Shown here: piece by piece, positions 18,093-26,688 of the stretch
How positions within the stretch are numbered: position 1 is the first letter of the stretch
Layout: every line of letters begins with the position of its first letter
Assembly: GCF_963518325.1 (NCBI RefSeq)
Contig: NZ_CAUQJB010000009.1
Coordinates: forward strand, 62,001-126,000
Source: Vagococcus_D sp963518325
GTDB taxonomy: Bacteria; Bacillota; Bacilli; Lactobacillales; Vagococcaceae
DNA: 64,000 nt
Direction: 5' to 3'
The notes under the pieces: generated by a model
The model's input: only the letters and a program-made list of their open reading frames with translations
Told to the model about the DNA's origin: nothing
Databases searched by the model: none
Made by a program: the position numbers and the translations under genes

Positions 18093-18659
18093 CTATCTTC
18101 GCAAAGCCATACTGCGTTTAGCCAAATGACGATACAACGTTGGCGGGGTGATATCGCATTCTGTGACGATTTGACTGATTTCCTGATTCGTGTGTTCGTA
18201 AAGATAAAGTGCTCGTTCAATATTATGTGTTTTTGAAGGTCGACCTAGCTTAACCCCCTTTTGTTTTGCCACCTCAAGGCCGGCCATTACTCGCTCTCGA
18301 ATAAGACAGGCCTCCATTTCTGCGAAGGCGCCCATGATGGTGAAAATTAACTTTCCCATGGGAGTTGAGGTGTCGATATGGTTGTCGATACTGACAAAGT
18401 TAATGTTATGAGTTTCAAAGAAATCTAAGAGCCTTAGTAAATGTTGAGTCCCCCTTGCTAGTCGATCTAATTTTAGAATTACTAGCGTATCGCCTGGGGC
18501 TAATTCTTTTAACAGTTGTTCTAAGACGGGGCGGTTCTTTTTACGGCCACTTTCATATTCCTTATAAATTGTATCAACGCCATATTCTTCAAAAGCCACC
18601 AGTTGTGTATCAAGTTTTTGATGTGTAGTACTAACCCGTGCATAACCAATTATCGCCAT
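18093..18659 (-). CDS. Serine resolvase/invertase A, catalytic residues intact
   Basis: 188-residue small serine recombinase. Active-site features are present: GYARVSTTHQ with nucleophile Ser10, ESGR (Arg45 region), LKLDRLARG and the EACLIRER helix, then GRP hinge and C-terminal HTH ending TLYRHLAKR. AAAGGAGG precedes the ATG. Such enzymes resolve cointegrates or invert DNA at res-type sites, usually for a transposon or plasmid, but no transposase or other mobile gene is visible nearby. It is in tandem with resolvase B, about 45% identical by eye. Confidence 0.88.
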   Translation of the reverse strand: MAIIGYARVSTTHQKLDTQLVAFEEYGVDTIYKEYESGRKKNRPVLEQLLKELAPGDTLVILKLDRLARGTQHLLRLLDFFETHNINFVSIDNHIDTSTPMGKLIFTIMGAFAEMEACLIRERVMAGLEVAKQKGVKLGRPSKTHNIERALYLYEHTNQEISQIVTECDITPPTLYRHLAKRSMALRR

Positions 18660-18723
18660 GTAAGAACCTCCTTTATTTGATACTTAATCATACATCAACT
18701 TTGTGAAGAAAAATTCTTGAGAG

Positions 18724-18742
18724 TTGTCATAAAATAGGACAA
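18724..18742. promoter_or_regulatory. Candidate resolvase subsite between the two resolvase genes
   Basis: TTGTC and GACAA (18724-18728, 18738-18742) flank an AT-rich centre. The TGTC-ATAA half resembles, from memory, Tn3-family res half-sites. It lies just upstream of resolvase A, where autoregulating res sites are usual. Confidence 0.3.
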
Positions 18743-18781
18743 AAGTTTTAAATTGAACGTTTTTAAGAAAAGGGAATTCCT

Positions 18782-19360
18782 TTATTCTTTTTGTCTTCGC
18801 CGAAGAGGGAGATTTCCTTGTTTTAAATGATAGTACAAAGTTGGGACGGAAATAGCTGATAGTCTAGCGATTTCCGCAATAGGTAAGTCGGTTGTTAAAT
18901 ATAAATCAATGGCTTTCCCCACTTTGTTTTTTTCAGGAGGGCGTCCTAATTGTACGCCATTTTCTTTTGCTGCTTCAAGGCCAGCCATGACTCGTTCTCG
19001 AATGAGCTCGGCCTCCATTTCGGCAAAAGCACCCATAACGGTAAAAAAGAAGCGTCCCATGGCAGTGGAAGTGTCAATATTATTTTGGATACTCACAAAT
19101 TGAATATCTTGATTATCAAACTGCTCTAATAGTAGCAAGAGTTGTTTAGTTGTTCGTGCTAAACGATCGAGTTTAAAGATAACGAAAGTATCACCAGGTT
19201 TCAAGGCGCTTAATGCTTTGTTCAATTCGGTGCGAGTGGTATTGCGACCACTTTCGTATTCCATAAATAGCTGATCCACACCATAACTCTCTAAGGCGGA
19301 AAGTTGAGAATCAAATTTTTGTTGATGGGTGCTAACACGCATATAACCTACTGTTGTCAT
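18782..19360 (-). CDS. Serine resolvase/invertase B, catalytic residues intact
   Basis: 192-residue small serine recombinase with GYMRVSTHQQ (Ser10), ESGRNTTR, FKLDRLART and EAELIRER, a GRPP hinge and a C-terminal HTH (PIAEIARLSAISVPTLYYHL). AAAAGGAGC precedes the ATG. Its stop is followed by 122 nt before resolvase A, which has its own leader. It is the intact reference against which the four degenerate homologues in this window can be judged. Confidence 0.88.
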   Translation of the reverse strand: MTTVGYMRVSTHQQKFDSQLSALESYGVDQLFMEYESGRNTTRTELNKALSALKPGDTFVIFKLDRLARTTKQLLLLLEQFDNQDIQFVSIQNNIDTSTAMGRFFFTVMGAFAEMEAELIRERVMAGLEAAKENGVQLGRPPEKNKVGKAIDLYLTTDLPIAEIARLSAISVPTLYYHLKQGNLPLRRRQKE

Positions 19361-19633
19361 AAGTTAGGGCTCCTTTTAGTTCATTTAATTTTCGTTTAAT
19401 GTTTTTCGGTTGTTTGGTTAGTTATTGGTAGGAAAAAAATTATTCTGGTTTATCTTGTATAACTTGGGGTGTTTATAAAAGAAAGAGTAAAAAATAGTAT
19501 GGAGGATCGGATTATGTCGAAAGCTGCTTTCCCTATGGAAAATAGCTTTTTCATCCTAACCTATGGAAATAAATTGAGAGTTCAATAAATAACTGTTATT
19601 TTTTTGTTGACATCCCTTTTGAATTATAATAAA

Positions 19634-19653
19634 CTATAGTTTTTATTAATTCA
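19634..19653 (+). repeat. 20-bp direct repeat, copy 1
   Basis: CTATAGTTTTTATTAATTCA, repeated exactly at 19762-19781. Overlaps a -10-like stretch (TATAAT at 19625). Confidence 0.75.
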
Positions 19654-19684
19654 GAATAACATACGTTTCTCCTGTCTTTTTATG

Positions 19685-19716
19685 TTTTAAAATGCCGATA
19701 TATCGGTATTTTAAAA
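19685..19716. repeat. 32-bp palindrome
   Basis: A palindrome with a single mismatched pair, centred on CCGATATATCGG (about 19695-19706) with TTTTAAAA ends. Size and symmetry fit a dimer-binding site; it lies between the two direct repeats. Confidence 0.7.
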
Positions 19717-19761
19717 ATGAAGCCAGGGGCTTTTTGGCGTTAAATTTGCTTTTATTAATAT

Positions 19762-19781
19762 CTATAGTTTTTATTAATTCA
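19762..19781 (+). repeat. 20-bp direct repeat, copy 2
   Basis: Exact second copy of the element at 19634-19653, offset 128 bp, directly before a GGAGGAGG sequence. Confidence 0.75.
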
Positions 19782-19930
19782 TGGAGGAGGCTTTTGTTCA
19801 GTATTTTTTATATAGAGGGGTTTAATGGACAGGTGACTTTTCCTGTTAAATAAAGTTTAGTTTTATAAACAGGTCAATCAGCATCGTAAAAGCGAGAAGC
19901 GACTAATAAATGGAGAAAGGAATGTAGCCG

Positions 19931-20494
19931 ATGGTTTTATATGCCTATGTTAGAAAAGAGTACCCTGCCTCAACTCTGGAGCAGTTGAGGATGTTAAGTG
20001 ATTATAAATGTGAAGAAGTATTTATAGAAGAAAATGATATTTCCAATGGTCATGAACTTGAGCGTTTAGTTGACTGTCTTCAAGAGGACGATCAGTTATT
20101 GGTGTATGACTTGCGAGCATTTGCAAAAGGGGCGAAGGACTTTAAACAACTATTGGAGCAGTTAACACGCCAAAATATTCGTTTGATCAGTTTACAAGAT
20201 AAATTGGATACTGAAGTCTCACAACAATTTTACTCTGATGCCTTGTTAGTTCTAAATATGGAAGAGAAGTATCGGAAATACATGATACGAACTAGTTTGG
20301 AGCAAGCGAAGTTAGCAGGACGTGTAACGGGACGTCCTCGTGTTGAAGACGACGTGATCAGTAAAATCGTCTTTCTTTTTGAGAAAAAAGGGAAGTCCAT
20401 GAGAGAAATCGCTGAAATATGTCAAGTTTCTTTAGGAACCGTTCATAAGTATATAAAAAAGAATATGGGAACAAAGGGCCCAGAGGTCTGTTAA
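19931..20494 (+). CDS. Degenerate serine-resolvase-like DNA-binding protein 2
   Basis: 187 residues. The N-terminus LYAYVRKEYP aligns with YGYxRVST: Arg8 is kept but Ser10 is Glu. The catalytic RLDRLAR cluster is YDLRAFAKG, and ESGR is NGHELERL. Retained: long helix (MEEKYRKYMIRTSLEQAKLAG), TGRPR hinge and HTH (SMREIAEICQVSLGTVHKYI), closely like proteins 1, 3 and 4. ATG follows AGAAAGGAATG. It precedes the large WxL gene of cluster 2, just as protein 1 precedes cluster 1. Strand transfer should be impossible; a regulator role is inferred. Confidence 0.72.
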   Translation: MVLYAYVRKEYPASTLEQLRMLSDYKCEEVFIEENDISNGHELERLVDCLQEDDQLLVYDLRAFAKGAKDFKQLLEQLTRQNIRLISLQDKLDTEVSQQFYSDALLVLNMEEKYRKYMIRTSLEQAKLAGRVTGRPRVEDDVISKIVFLFEKKGKSMREIAEICQVSLGTVHKYIKKNMGTKGPEVC

Positions 20495-20664
20495 GCACAT
20501 TAAGTGCTAATTAAAGTGGTTTCGTTTAGTTGAATTAAGAAACAACTAATTGAAATAGATACTGTCACACAGACAGGGTATTTTGAGGCTGTTAATCAAA
20601 ATATTGTGAACAGTGGTCAGACAAGGATGATGGCCACAGGATTTTTGAGGAAAGGAGGAAAAAG

Positions 20665-23600
20665 ATGAAATTAAATAAAGATGGGGGAGTTAAATGCCTG
20701 ATAATTGGTTTGGCCGTAGTGACCTTACTTGGGTTTTCCTTACAAGATGTCTCTGGCAGAACCAAACTGGTTGCAAAAGAAGCTATTAGCAGTGAGAGAA
20801 TTATCGACACTTCTAGTAGTATCCTTGAAGAAACTAGTACTAGCACTGCTCTCAAATTAGACAATTCCAGTAAGTCTGAAAGAACGGAGGAATTGGTAAC
20901 CGCAGATTCAACGACCTCAACGATGGAAGTGAGTCCGACACGGGTTAATTTACTTGATGTTGGAGTAGCTGAAGTGGGAACGTGGGAAGAATTTGCAGCT
21001 GCTTTGGGAGACGCGAGTATTACTACGATTTCGCTGAAAAATGATATTACGTTATCAGGCACTTTAAACAATGTCAATGGCATCTTTGATAAAGGGTCGG
21101 TGGATACAGATGGGAATTTAGTTTACTTTTTTGTTGAAAAAGCGGCCATTTCTAGAACTTTAGTCATTGATGGAGGTGGTTTTACCTTTGACTTTGGCAA
21201 TTTAGCTATCGGTTTTTCCAACGGTAGTGTTAACGCAGCCAGTTATTGGAATATTACCCTACAAAATATGGACGTGAAAACAACTAACTTATATGCGCCT
21301 TTCTTTTATCCAAATGTTTACTTAGCTAATTCAAGTATTCCGAGTGAAAATAAGGGATTGACAGGTGCCAACGCGACGAATTCAAAATTGAAAGTAGCTG
21401 ACAATGCCAGAACCATTTATTTGATTGATACTTTTGAAGAACTGGTGGGCGGTATTGGGATGATTAATATCACCGATATTCAGTTTGTTGATGATATTAT
21501 TGCTGGCAGTTCGGTTAATCTAAGATTCCGCGTACCAACGTACAATAATGGGGTGGATTATGTCACCAATGCCCGAACCTACAATAATTCGTCAGGTGGT
21601 ACCATTTGGATTTATATGAACGCTCAAGGGGTAGCACGTCATGTGGTAATTGAAGGGGATGGTTACACACTTGATGTTGGCGCAATCACTTTCTGTTTCT
21701 ACGATGCGACGGTGCAAGCACCAACAAGTGGGGCTGTCAACTGGGATATTACTTGGCAAAACATGAATACTTACCATGGGAACTATTGGGGAATGGCTGA
21801 GTATTATGATATTGGTAATGCTGCTGAACCAAAACAAATGATGAGATACAATAACTTCACTAATAGAGGGGCTCAGTTAATAGAGTCACCTTTATCAAAA
21901 ATGGAGTTTGCGGGGAATGTGGATGTTCGTCAGGAAGATTCCTATACGTCTAAACGCAAGGATGGCACCATGATTAGAACTTGGAATGTTAACAACAATA
22001 ACAACCAAACGATTTCTGGCTCATCTGCGGTTTTTAAAAAAGGCGCTAAGGTTTATATTTCCTCTACAAGAGGGCCTGTTGTGCACCTTCAAAACGGCTT
22101 AGGTGCTAATAGCAACTTTGAAATTGAAGAAGGGGCGAATGTAGAACTTGTCCGATCAGGAATTGGAACCGCAGGACAAGGGGCAAACTCGGTGATTCAA
22201 ATTGAAGAGGGGAGTTTACTTGTGGATGAGAGTGCTTATTTGAAGGCAACTTCTCTCGATACGACTAACCCCAATGTGCTGTACTTGCAAAATAACACCT
22301 CTAAACTAGTGGTTGATAAGGACGCTGTTGTTGATTTAGAAACGATTGGTCACACAGGCACCGACAACGGGACATTATCACGAAGAAATCCGATTTACAT
22401 GGTTGGTGGTACGATTCAAGTCAACGGATCACTAAACTTAATAGGCACTCAGATGGGGAATTCTGGTACCCACTTGTTTTATGCCCAAAATAAAGTTGAG
22501 TTTATCGTGGGAAGACTAGGCTCATTGGACATTCAATCTGATAGTACCAATGGAGCACAAAGTTTGATGTATCTCAATAATGCGACGTCATCCTTTAAGT
22601 TTTCCGATGCAAAACGAGTTAACTTGCAGAAGACAACGGCAATGACGGGAACTGGTGGCTTAATTTACATGGCTAACGGTGGAATTCTGGATGTTTCTGT
22701 TCAGAACGTTTATCAATGGTTGGCTGGTAATATGGCTGGAGGCGAATCTTCGGCAGAAGCTGGTTTTACCTATGGCTATGAGCCGATGAGTAGTATGAAA
22801 TTGACCTATAATGGCAGTGCCTTAAGAAGTAAAACCGGTAATTCCATGTTTACAGATACCAAAGATCGCTTTTTAGCGAACTTTACCACCCAAGGTCAAC
22901 AACGAGTTTTATTTGAATATGTCCCAGCTCCGAGTGTTGAAATTCAAAGCATTTCTAATGATAACCCACAAGATCCAGGTGCTATTACGATTTTGGGTTA
23001 TGCGCGACCTGGCACGTTTGTGCGACTTTGGGAAGATCCTAAAAATGGGACAACAGCGGCGTTAGTTAAAGGCACGGAAGACACGGTTAAAACACCGATT
23101 ACATATCCGAGTTTTGATGTGACAGCACTTGATGGTGAAGGCAATAAGATGTACACCGATGATCCAACGAAAGACTTTACGGTTAAAGCTGATGGCGCTG
23201 GGGATTGGAGTTATACTATTGCTTCAAAAGATGTCAAGCACTTTACTGCCAATAATGTCATCAATGCCTTTGGGTTTAATAACTTGAAGTCGGAGCATGC
23301 AACCCAAATTGTTTTGGATAAAACGGCTCCAACGGGTACGCCTGTTAAGTATTATGCAGTAAAAGGCGATGCCATACCGCTTGCTGATGTTTTTGTTAAA
23401 GACGCTTCAGATACAAACCCGATTGCGGCTCAGGCAAAGGTTAACTATGCCTATAATTCAGCAATGGATATGACAAGCTTAATGGAGATTCCTTCGACAG
23501 ACGAAGCTCCCCATAAAGTTCAAATCGATCTCTCTGACAGTGCACTGGATCCTGTAACCGGCAATGAGGCGGTGAATACCCGAACCATTGAAGCAGAGCT

Positions 23601-24615
23601 GGTAGTCCTTGACAAACCAGTGACTATCGATATGAATGCGTCTGAAGTGACGGTTGAGTATAAGGCTATTCGTGAGATGACAGATGCAGAATTAAAAGCT
23701 TGGATCATCAAAGAATCAGGCGCATCCGGTTATAAAATAGACCGTGGTGGTGTGGTTGATTTGAGCGATAAAATTATGGTTAGTGATTTAGGTGGTTTAA
23801 ATAAGATCGATGCCATAGTGGCAGCCGATGGGAATATGCTTGTGTCCTTAACAATACCTGAATCAGCATCAGGCTTTGCCGATTATACAACTACGGTTAA
23901 AGTCAAGGTAATCAATTTATTGTCTACCTTAACGGTTCAGTTTGTTAATGAGAATGATGAACCGATGGCAGGTTATACACTGACCATTACTGAAAGAAAT
24001 GGTGATAAGCTAGTGGTTAGCGATGAAGTTGATTTGACCGATTCCCAATACGGTGTGGCTGGGCAGTTAGCAGCTTTGGAGTTAGCTGGATTTGAAATAG
24101 TCAAACGTCCAGAGAAGGAAACCACTTTCTATTTGAATAATACAGAAGTTACAGCGACTTATAAAGTCACCGGCTTGGTTTATCTGTCCTCGGCACCAAC
24201 CACGATTAATTTTGGGAACATCAGCTATGATGCCAAAGTGAAACGAGTTGACGATGGGACATACGAAGGTGATTTGGTCGTAAACGATACACGGGCAACT
24301 AAGTCGAAATGGTTGCTAGGTGCGAAGCTTCAATCGCAAATGACTAATACCGCTGACCAAGCGATAAAACTAGTGGATTCACTGCAATATATCAATGGTG
24401 ATGACACAGTTATTCTAAATGATGGGATTCAAGGTATTTATCAGGAAAATGATAGTACGGAAAAAAGTCTGAAAGTCACGAACATTTCAGACACTTGGGG
24501 GAAAACCAAAGAATCAAACGGCATTAAACTAGTCGTTGATCCAACAAAAGCCAACGTATTAAAAGGAACATACACCGGTGTCATTGAATGGCAATTCATG
24601 GAGGCGACACCTTAA
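20665..24615 (+). CDS. Large WxL protein with beta-helix region, cluster 2
   Basis: 1316 residues: signal peptide (to about 36), Ser/Thr linker (40-95), two copies of a pectate-lyase-like unit with IDGGGFTFDFG and IEGDGYTLDVG strands (about 170 and 330), a long repetitive beta-helix (to about 750), Ig-like domains (about 755-1165), then the WxL domain with SKWLL (Trp1216) and a variant end IEWQFMEATP (Trp1309, WQF). The beta-helix type is annotated elsewhere as a pectate-lyase-like adhesive domain; no catalytic function is shown. AAAGGAGG precedes the ATG. It leads the cluster 2 structural genes. Confidence 0.86.
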   Translation: MKLNKDGGVKCLIIGLAVVTLLGFSLQDVSGRTKLVAKEAISSERIIDTSSSILEETSTSTALKLDNSSKSERTEELVTADSTTSTMEVSPTRVNLLDVGVAEVGTWEEFAAALGDASITTISLKNDITLSGTLNNVNGIFDKGSVDTDGNLVYFFVEKAAISRTLVIDGGGFTFDFGNLAIGFSNGSVNAASYWNITLQNMDVKTTNLYAPFFYPNVYLANSSIPSENKGLTGANATNSKLKVADNARTIYLIDTFEELVGGIGMINITDIQFVDDIIAGSSVNLRFRVPTYNNGVDYVTNARTYNNSSGGTIWIYMNAQGVARHVVIEGDGYTLDVGAITFCFYDATVQAPTSGAVNWDITWQNMNTYHGNYWGMAEYYDIGNAAEPKQMMRYNNFTNRGAQLIESPLSKMEFAGNVDVRQEDSYTSKRKDGTMIRTWNVNNNNNQTISGSSAVFKKGAKVYISSTRGPVVHLQNGLGANSNFEIEEGANVELVRSGIGTAGQGANSVIQIEEGSLLVDESAYLKATSLDTTNPNVLYLQNNTSKLVVDKDAVVDLETIGHTGTDNGTLSRRNPIYMVGGTIQVNGSLNLIGTQMGNSGTHLFYAQNKVEFIVGRLGSLDIQSDSTNGAQSLMYLNNATSSFKFSDAKRVNLQKTTAMTGTGGLIYMANGGILDVSVQNVYQWLAGNMAGGESSAEAGFTYGYEPMSSMKLTYNGSALRSKTGNSMFTDTKDRFLANFTTQGQQRVLFEYVPAPSVEIQSISNDNPQDPGAITILGYARPGTFVRLWEDPKNGTTAALVKGTEDTVKTPITYPSFDVTALDGEGNKMYTDDPTKDFTVKADGAGDWSYTIASKDVKHFTANNVINAFGFNNLKSEHATQIVLDKTAPTGTPVKYYAVKGDAIPLADVFVKDASDTNPIAAQAKVNYAYNSAMDMTSLMEIPSTDEAPHKVQIDLSDSALDPVTGNEAVNTRTIEAELVVLDKPVTIDMNASEVTVEYKAIREMTDAELKAWIIKESGASGYKIDRGGVVDLSDKIMVSDLGGLNKIDAIVAADGNMLVSLTIPESASGFADYTTTVKVKVINLLSTLTVQFVNENDEPMAGYTLTITERNGDKLVVSDEVDLTDSQYGVAGQLAALELAGFEIVKRPEKETTFYLNNTEVTATYKVTGLVYLSSAPTTINFGNISYDAKVKRVDDGTYEGDLVVNDTRATKSKWLLGAKLQSQMTNTADQAIKLVDSLQYINGDDTVILNDGIQGIYQENDSTEKSLKVTNISDTWGKTKESNGIKLVVDPTKANVLKGTYTGVIEWQFMEATP

Positions 24616-24636
24616 GGATGAACGGAGGTAACCGCG

Positions 24637-24948
24637 TTGAAAATCATTAACAAGAGTCTCACCTTCTGTTTAGTCGTCCTCATTTGTGGTATTTTGCCCC
24701 ATAGCAGTGTGCTAGCTGCGGAGTCTGGTGGCGGGCAAGTTTCATCTAACAGTAAAATCACTTTTTATAGTGACGAGCCTAAAAAAGAAGAGCCTAAGCC
24801 GACACCAACACCTAAGCCAACACCTAAACCGGGAATCCTTCCGCAAACAGGTGAGGCGGTCAAAAACTTCTCCTTGGCAGGAATAACACTATTGAGCATC
24901 ACTGTTATTCTATTCCTTAGGAAAAGGAGGAAAGAGTATGAAAAGTAA
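24637..24948 (+). CDS. Short LPXTG wall-anchored protein, cluster 2
   Basis: 103 residues from TTG (CGGAGG 7 nt upstream). Signal peptide to VLA (about residue 27), strand SKITFYSDE, a Lys/Pro/Thr repeat linker (about 47-67), LPQTGEA, membrane span and RKRRKEYEK tail. Same plan as the 6780 gene. The first codons of the next WxL gene overlap its end by 11 nt. Confidence 0.85.
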   Translation: MKIINKSLTFCLVVLICGILPHSSVLAAESGGGQVSSNSKITFYSDEPKKEEPKPTPTPKPTPKPGILPQTGEAVKNFSLAGITLLSITVILFLRKRRKEYEK

Positions 24949-25717
24949 TTTACTGTTGACTACCTTTCTAGCTCTCGTTCTTGCTTCACTTTGTCCATTG
25001 GTCGTCTCTGCCGAAGCAGGTTTTAGTACAAACGGTCATGCGACAGTCGAAGCAAGTAACAAGACGGATCCTCTTGATCCAGAAAATCCGTTACAACCAG
25101 TTGATCCAGGTGAGAGCCCATCAACGGTAGGCGATTTGAGAATTGATTTTGTCTCAGCAATCAATTTTGCTGAAACAAAAATCACAGAAACAAACCGTCG
25201 TTACTCCAGCTTGGCTCAGTTGTTTTTTGATGGGACACCCGCCAGAGGTTCTTACGTGCAAGTGACTGACTTGCGATCAGGAGCCCCAGGTTGGACGTTA
25301 CAATTAAAACAAACAACCCAATTTAAGAATGGTGATAGTATCGAATTGAATGGTGCTAGATTATCATTTGATAAAGGATGGGCCAATTCTGGTGGAACTG
25401 GTACAGCACCTGCTGTTTTTCGTGACACGATTTCAATTGATGAAATTGGCAGTTCCTACCAAGTGGCTTCGGCTGCAACTGGGGCTGGCAATGGTACATG
25501 GTTGCTATCGTTTGGCGCTTCTGCTACCAATAAAGGGAGTCAGGAAACTAGTTTAACGGCATTAACAGGGAAAGATGGCAAGCCGATGATCGATAGCTTG
25601 TATCAAAAACAAGCCTATAGTAACTCAGCCATTACCTTATCAGTACCGGATAAAACCACGATTTTACCTGGGGACTACCAAACAGAATTAACATGGATTT
25701 TGCAGGCGACGCCATAA
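24938..25717 (+). CDS. Small WxL-domain surface protein 2a
   Basis: 259 residues: signal peptide (to VSA, residue 24), strand ATVEASNK with Ala where others have Phe, linker DPLDPENPLQPVDPGESP, WxL blocks VTDLRSGAPGWTL (Trp119) and LTWILQATP (Trp253). AAAGGAGG lies inside the LPXTG gene 5 nt before ATG, so the pair is coupled. Closest in layout to 3a in cluster 3, which also follows an overlapping LPXTG gene. Confidence 0.87.
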   Translation: MKSNLLLTTFLALVLASLCPLVVSAEAGFSTNGHATVEASNKTDPLDPENPLQPVDPGESPSTVGDLRIDFVSAINFAETKITETNRRYSSLAQLFFDGTPARGSYVQVTDLRSGAPGWTLQLKQTTQFKNGDSIELNGARLSFDKGWANSGGTGTAPAVFRDTISIDEIGSSYQVASAATGAGNGTWLLSFGASATNKGSQETSLTALTGKDGKPMIDSLYQKQAYSNSAITLSVPDKTTILPGDYQTELTWILQATP

Positions 25718-25800
25718 AAAACCTGCACAAAGATTTGATTGTTTCAGTCAATGTGACTGTTAATAATAAACTAATACAACTACCATAGGAGGAATATTTA

Positions 25801-26559
25801 ATGAAAGCAAAATCATTATGCGCAGCAGCATTAGCAACACTATTTTTAGGAGGAACTGCCGTATCGGCAGCACCAATGGATCCAATGAGTACTAACGGCA
25901 AGGTAACCGTCGAAAACGGTAAAATTGATACAGAAGACGGCGTTACTGACCCTGAAAATCCAGATAAAAAATTACCAGAATTACCAGGGATCGTTCCAAA
26001 TCCAAATCCAGACATGGGGCCTTTAGAAATCTCTGATGCACCAGCTTTAGAATTTGGTACCGTTAAAACAGCGACAAAAGAAGTGACAGCTACAGCAGCA
26101 GCAAATGAGTGGACTGACCCAGTGGATGGCGCTCAAAAACGTGGAGCTGTTTTACAATTTGGTGACTTACGTACAGACGCCAATGGCTACACAGTCTCTG
26201 CCAAATTAGCAACACAATTCACTCAAGGGACTAATGTATTGACTGGTTCAACGATTACATTTGCTAATCCGTGGACGAATACATCGACTGGTTCTACTGG
26301 TACGGCTCCAACATTTAAGGATACTTTTACATTATCTTTAGGTGATATCGAAACGGTTGCTTCTGCCAAAGATCTTGACAAAGCTGGTAAAGGTATGTGG
26401 ACAGTTGAGTATGGTTCTTCTGATAAAGTTGGGGATCTAGCTGACACTACTGATAAATCAGTAACTTTAGCAATACCTGCTAATACAGCTTCTTCAATGG
26501 CTGGTGGCGATTATACAGCTGTTATTGAATGGTCTGTTTCAAGTACACCAGGCGTATAA
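25801..26559 (+). CDS. Small WxL-like protein 2b with altered motifs
   Basis: 252 residues with signal peptide to VSA (residue 23), strand KVTVENG, Pro/Asn linker and the usual beta-domain. The first signature reads NGYTV (Tyr130 instead of Trp), and the last is IEWSVSSTPGV (WSV). Both motifs therefore depart from WxL although the frame is intact and its AGGAGG site ideal. It lies 83 nt after 2a. Wall binding may differ from its paralogues, or this is a non-anchoring subunit. Confidence 0.82.
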   Translation: MKAKSLCAAALATLFLGGTAVSAAPMDPMSTNGKVTVENGKIDTEDGVTDPENPDKKLPELPGIVPNPNPDMGPLEISDAPALEFGTVKTATKEVTATAAANEWTDPVDGAQKRGAVLQFGDLRTDANGYTVSAKLATQFTQGTNVLTGSTITFANPWTNTSTGSTGTAPTFKDTFTLSLGDIETVASAKDLDKAGKGMWTVEYGSSDKVGDLADTTDKSVTLAIPANTASSMAGGDYTAVIEWSVSSTPGV

Positions 26560-26577
26560 ACTCAATTAACAATTAAG

Positions 26578-26615
26578 GCTTAAGCTGATGAGGCATCTCA
26601 TCAGCTTAGCTTTTC
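26578..26615 (+). terminator. Hairpin/terminator after small WxL genes of cluster 2
   Basis: TAAGCTGATGAG (26581-26592) pairs perfectly with CTCATCAGCTTA (26597-26608), followed by GCTTTTC and, a little later, seven T. Probably a partial terminator before the DUF916 gene. Confidence 0.65.
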
Positions 26616-26635
26616 ATAAAATTTTTTTAGTAGGC

Positions 26636-26661
26636 GTTCGAATTAAACGGGATATCCGAAT
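26636..26661 (+). promoter_or_regulatory. GTTC-N18-GAAT element upstream of DUF916 gene (site C)
   Basis: GTTC (26636-26639), 18 nt, GAAT (26658-26661), with TTCG/CGAA ends. It follows the cluster hairpin and lies 27 nt before the next start codon, so a protein bound here would set expression of the DUF916-to-resolvase segment. Confidence 0.5.
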
Positions 26662-26688
26662 GACTAACGATAGAGTGAGGAAGATAAG

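Larger units (their letters stand above)
19361..19930. other. AT-rich regulatory region between resolvase B and cluster 2
   Basis: 570 bp with no gene. It contains two copies of a 20-bp direct repeat, a 32-bp near-perfect palindrome between them and several -10-like sequences. It separates divergent genes for an intact resolvase and a degenerate one, so a shared control or recombination site is plausible. Confidence 0.55.

Noticed and set aside
19607..19630. TTGACA followed by TATAAT upstream of degenerate resolvase 2
   Set aside because: The spacer is only 12 nt; no good -10 hexamer at 17 nt (TAAACT), so not called as a promoter.
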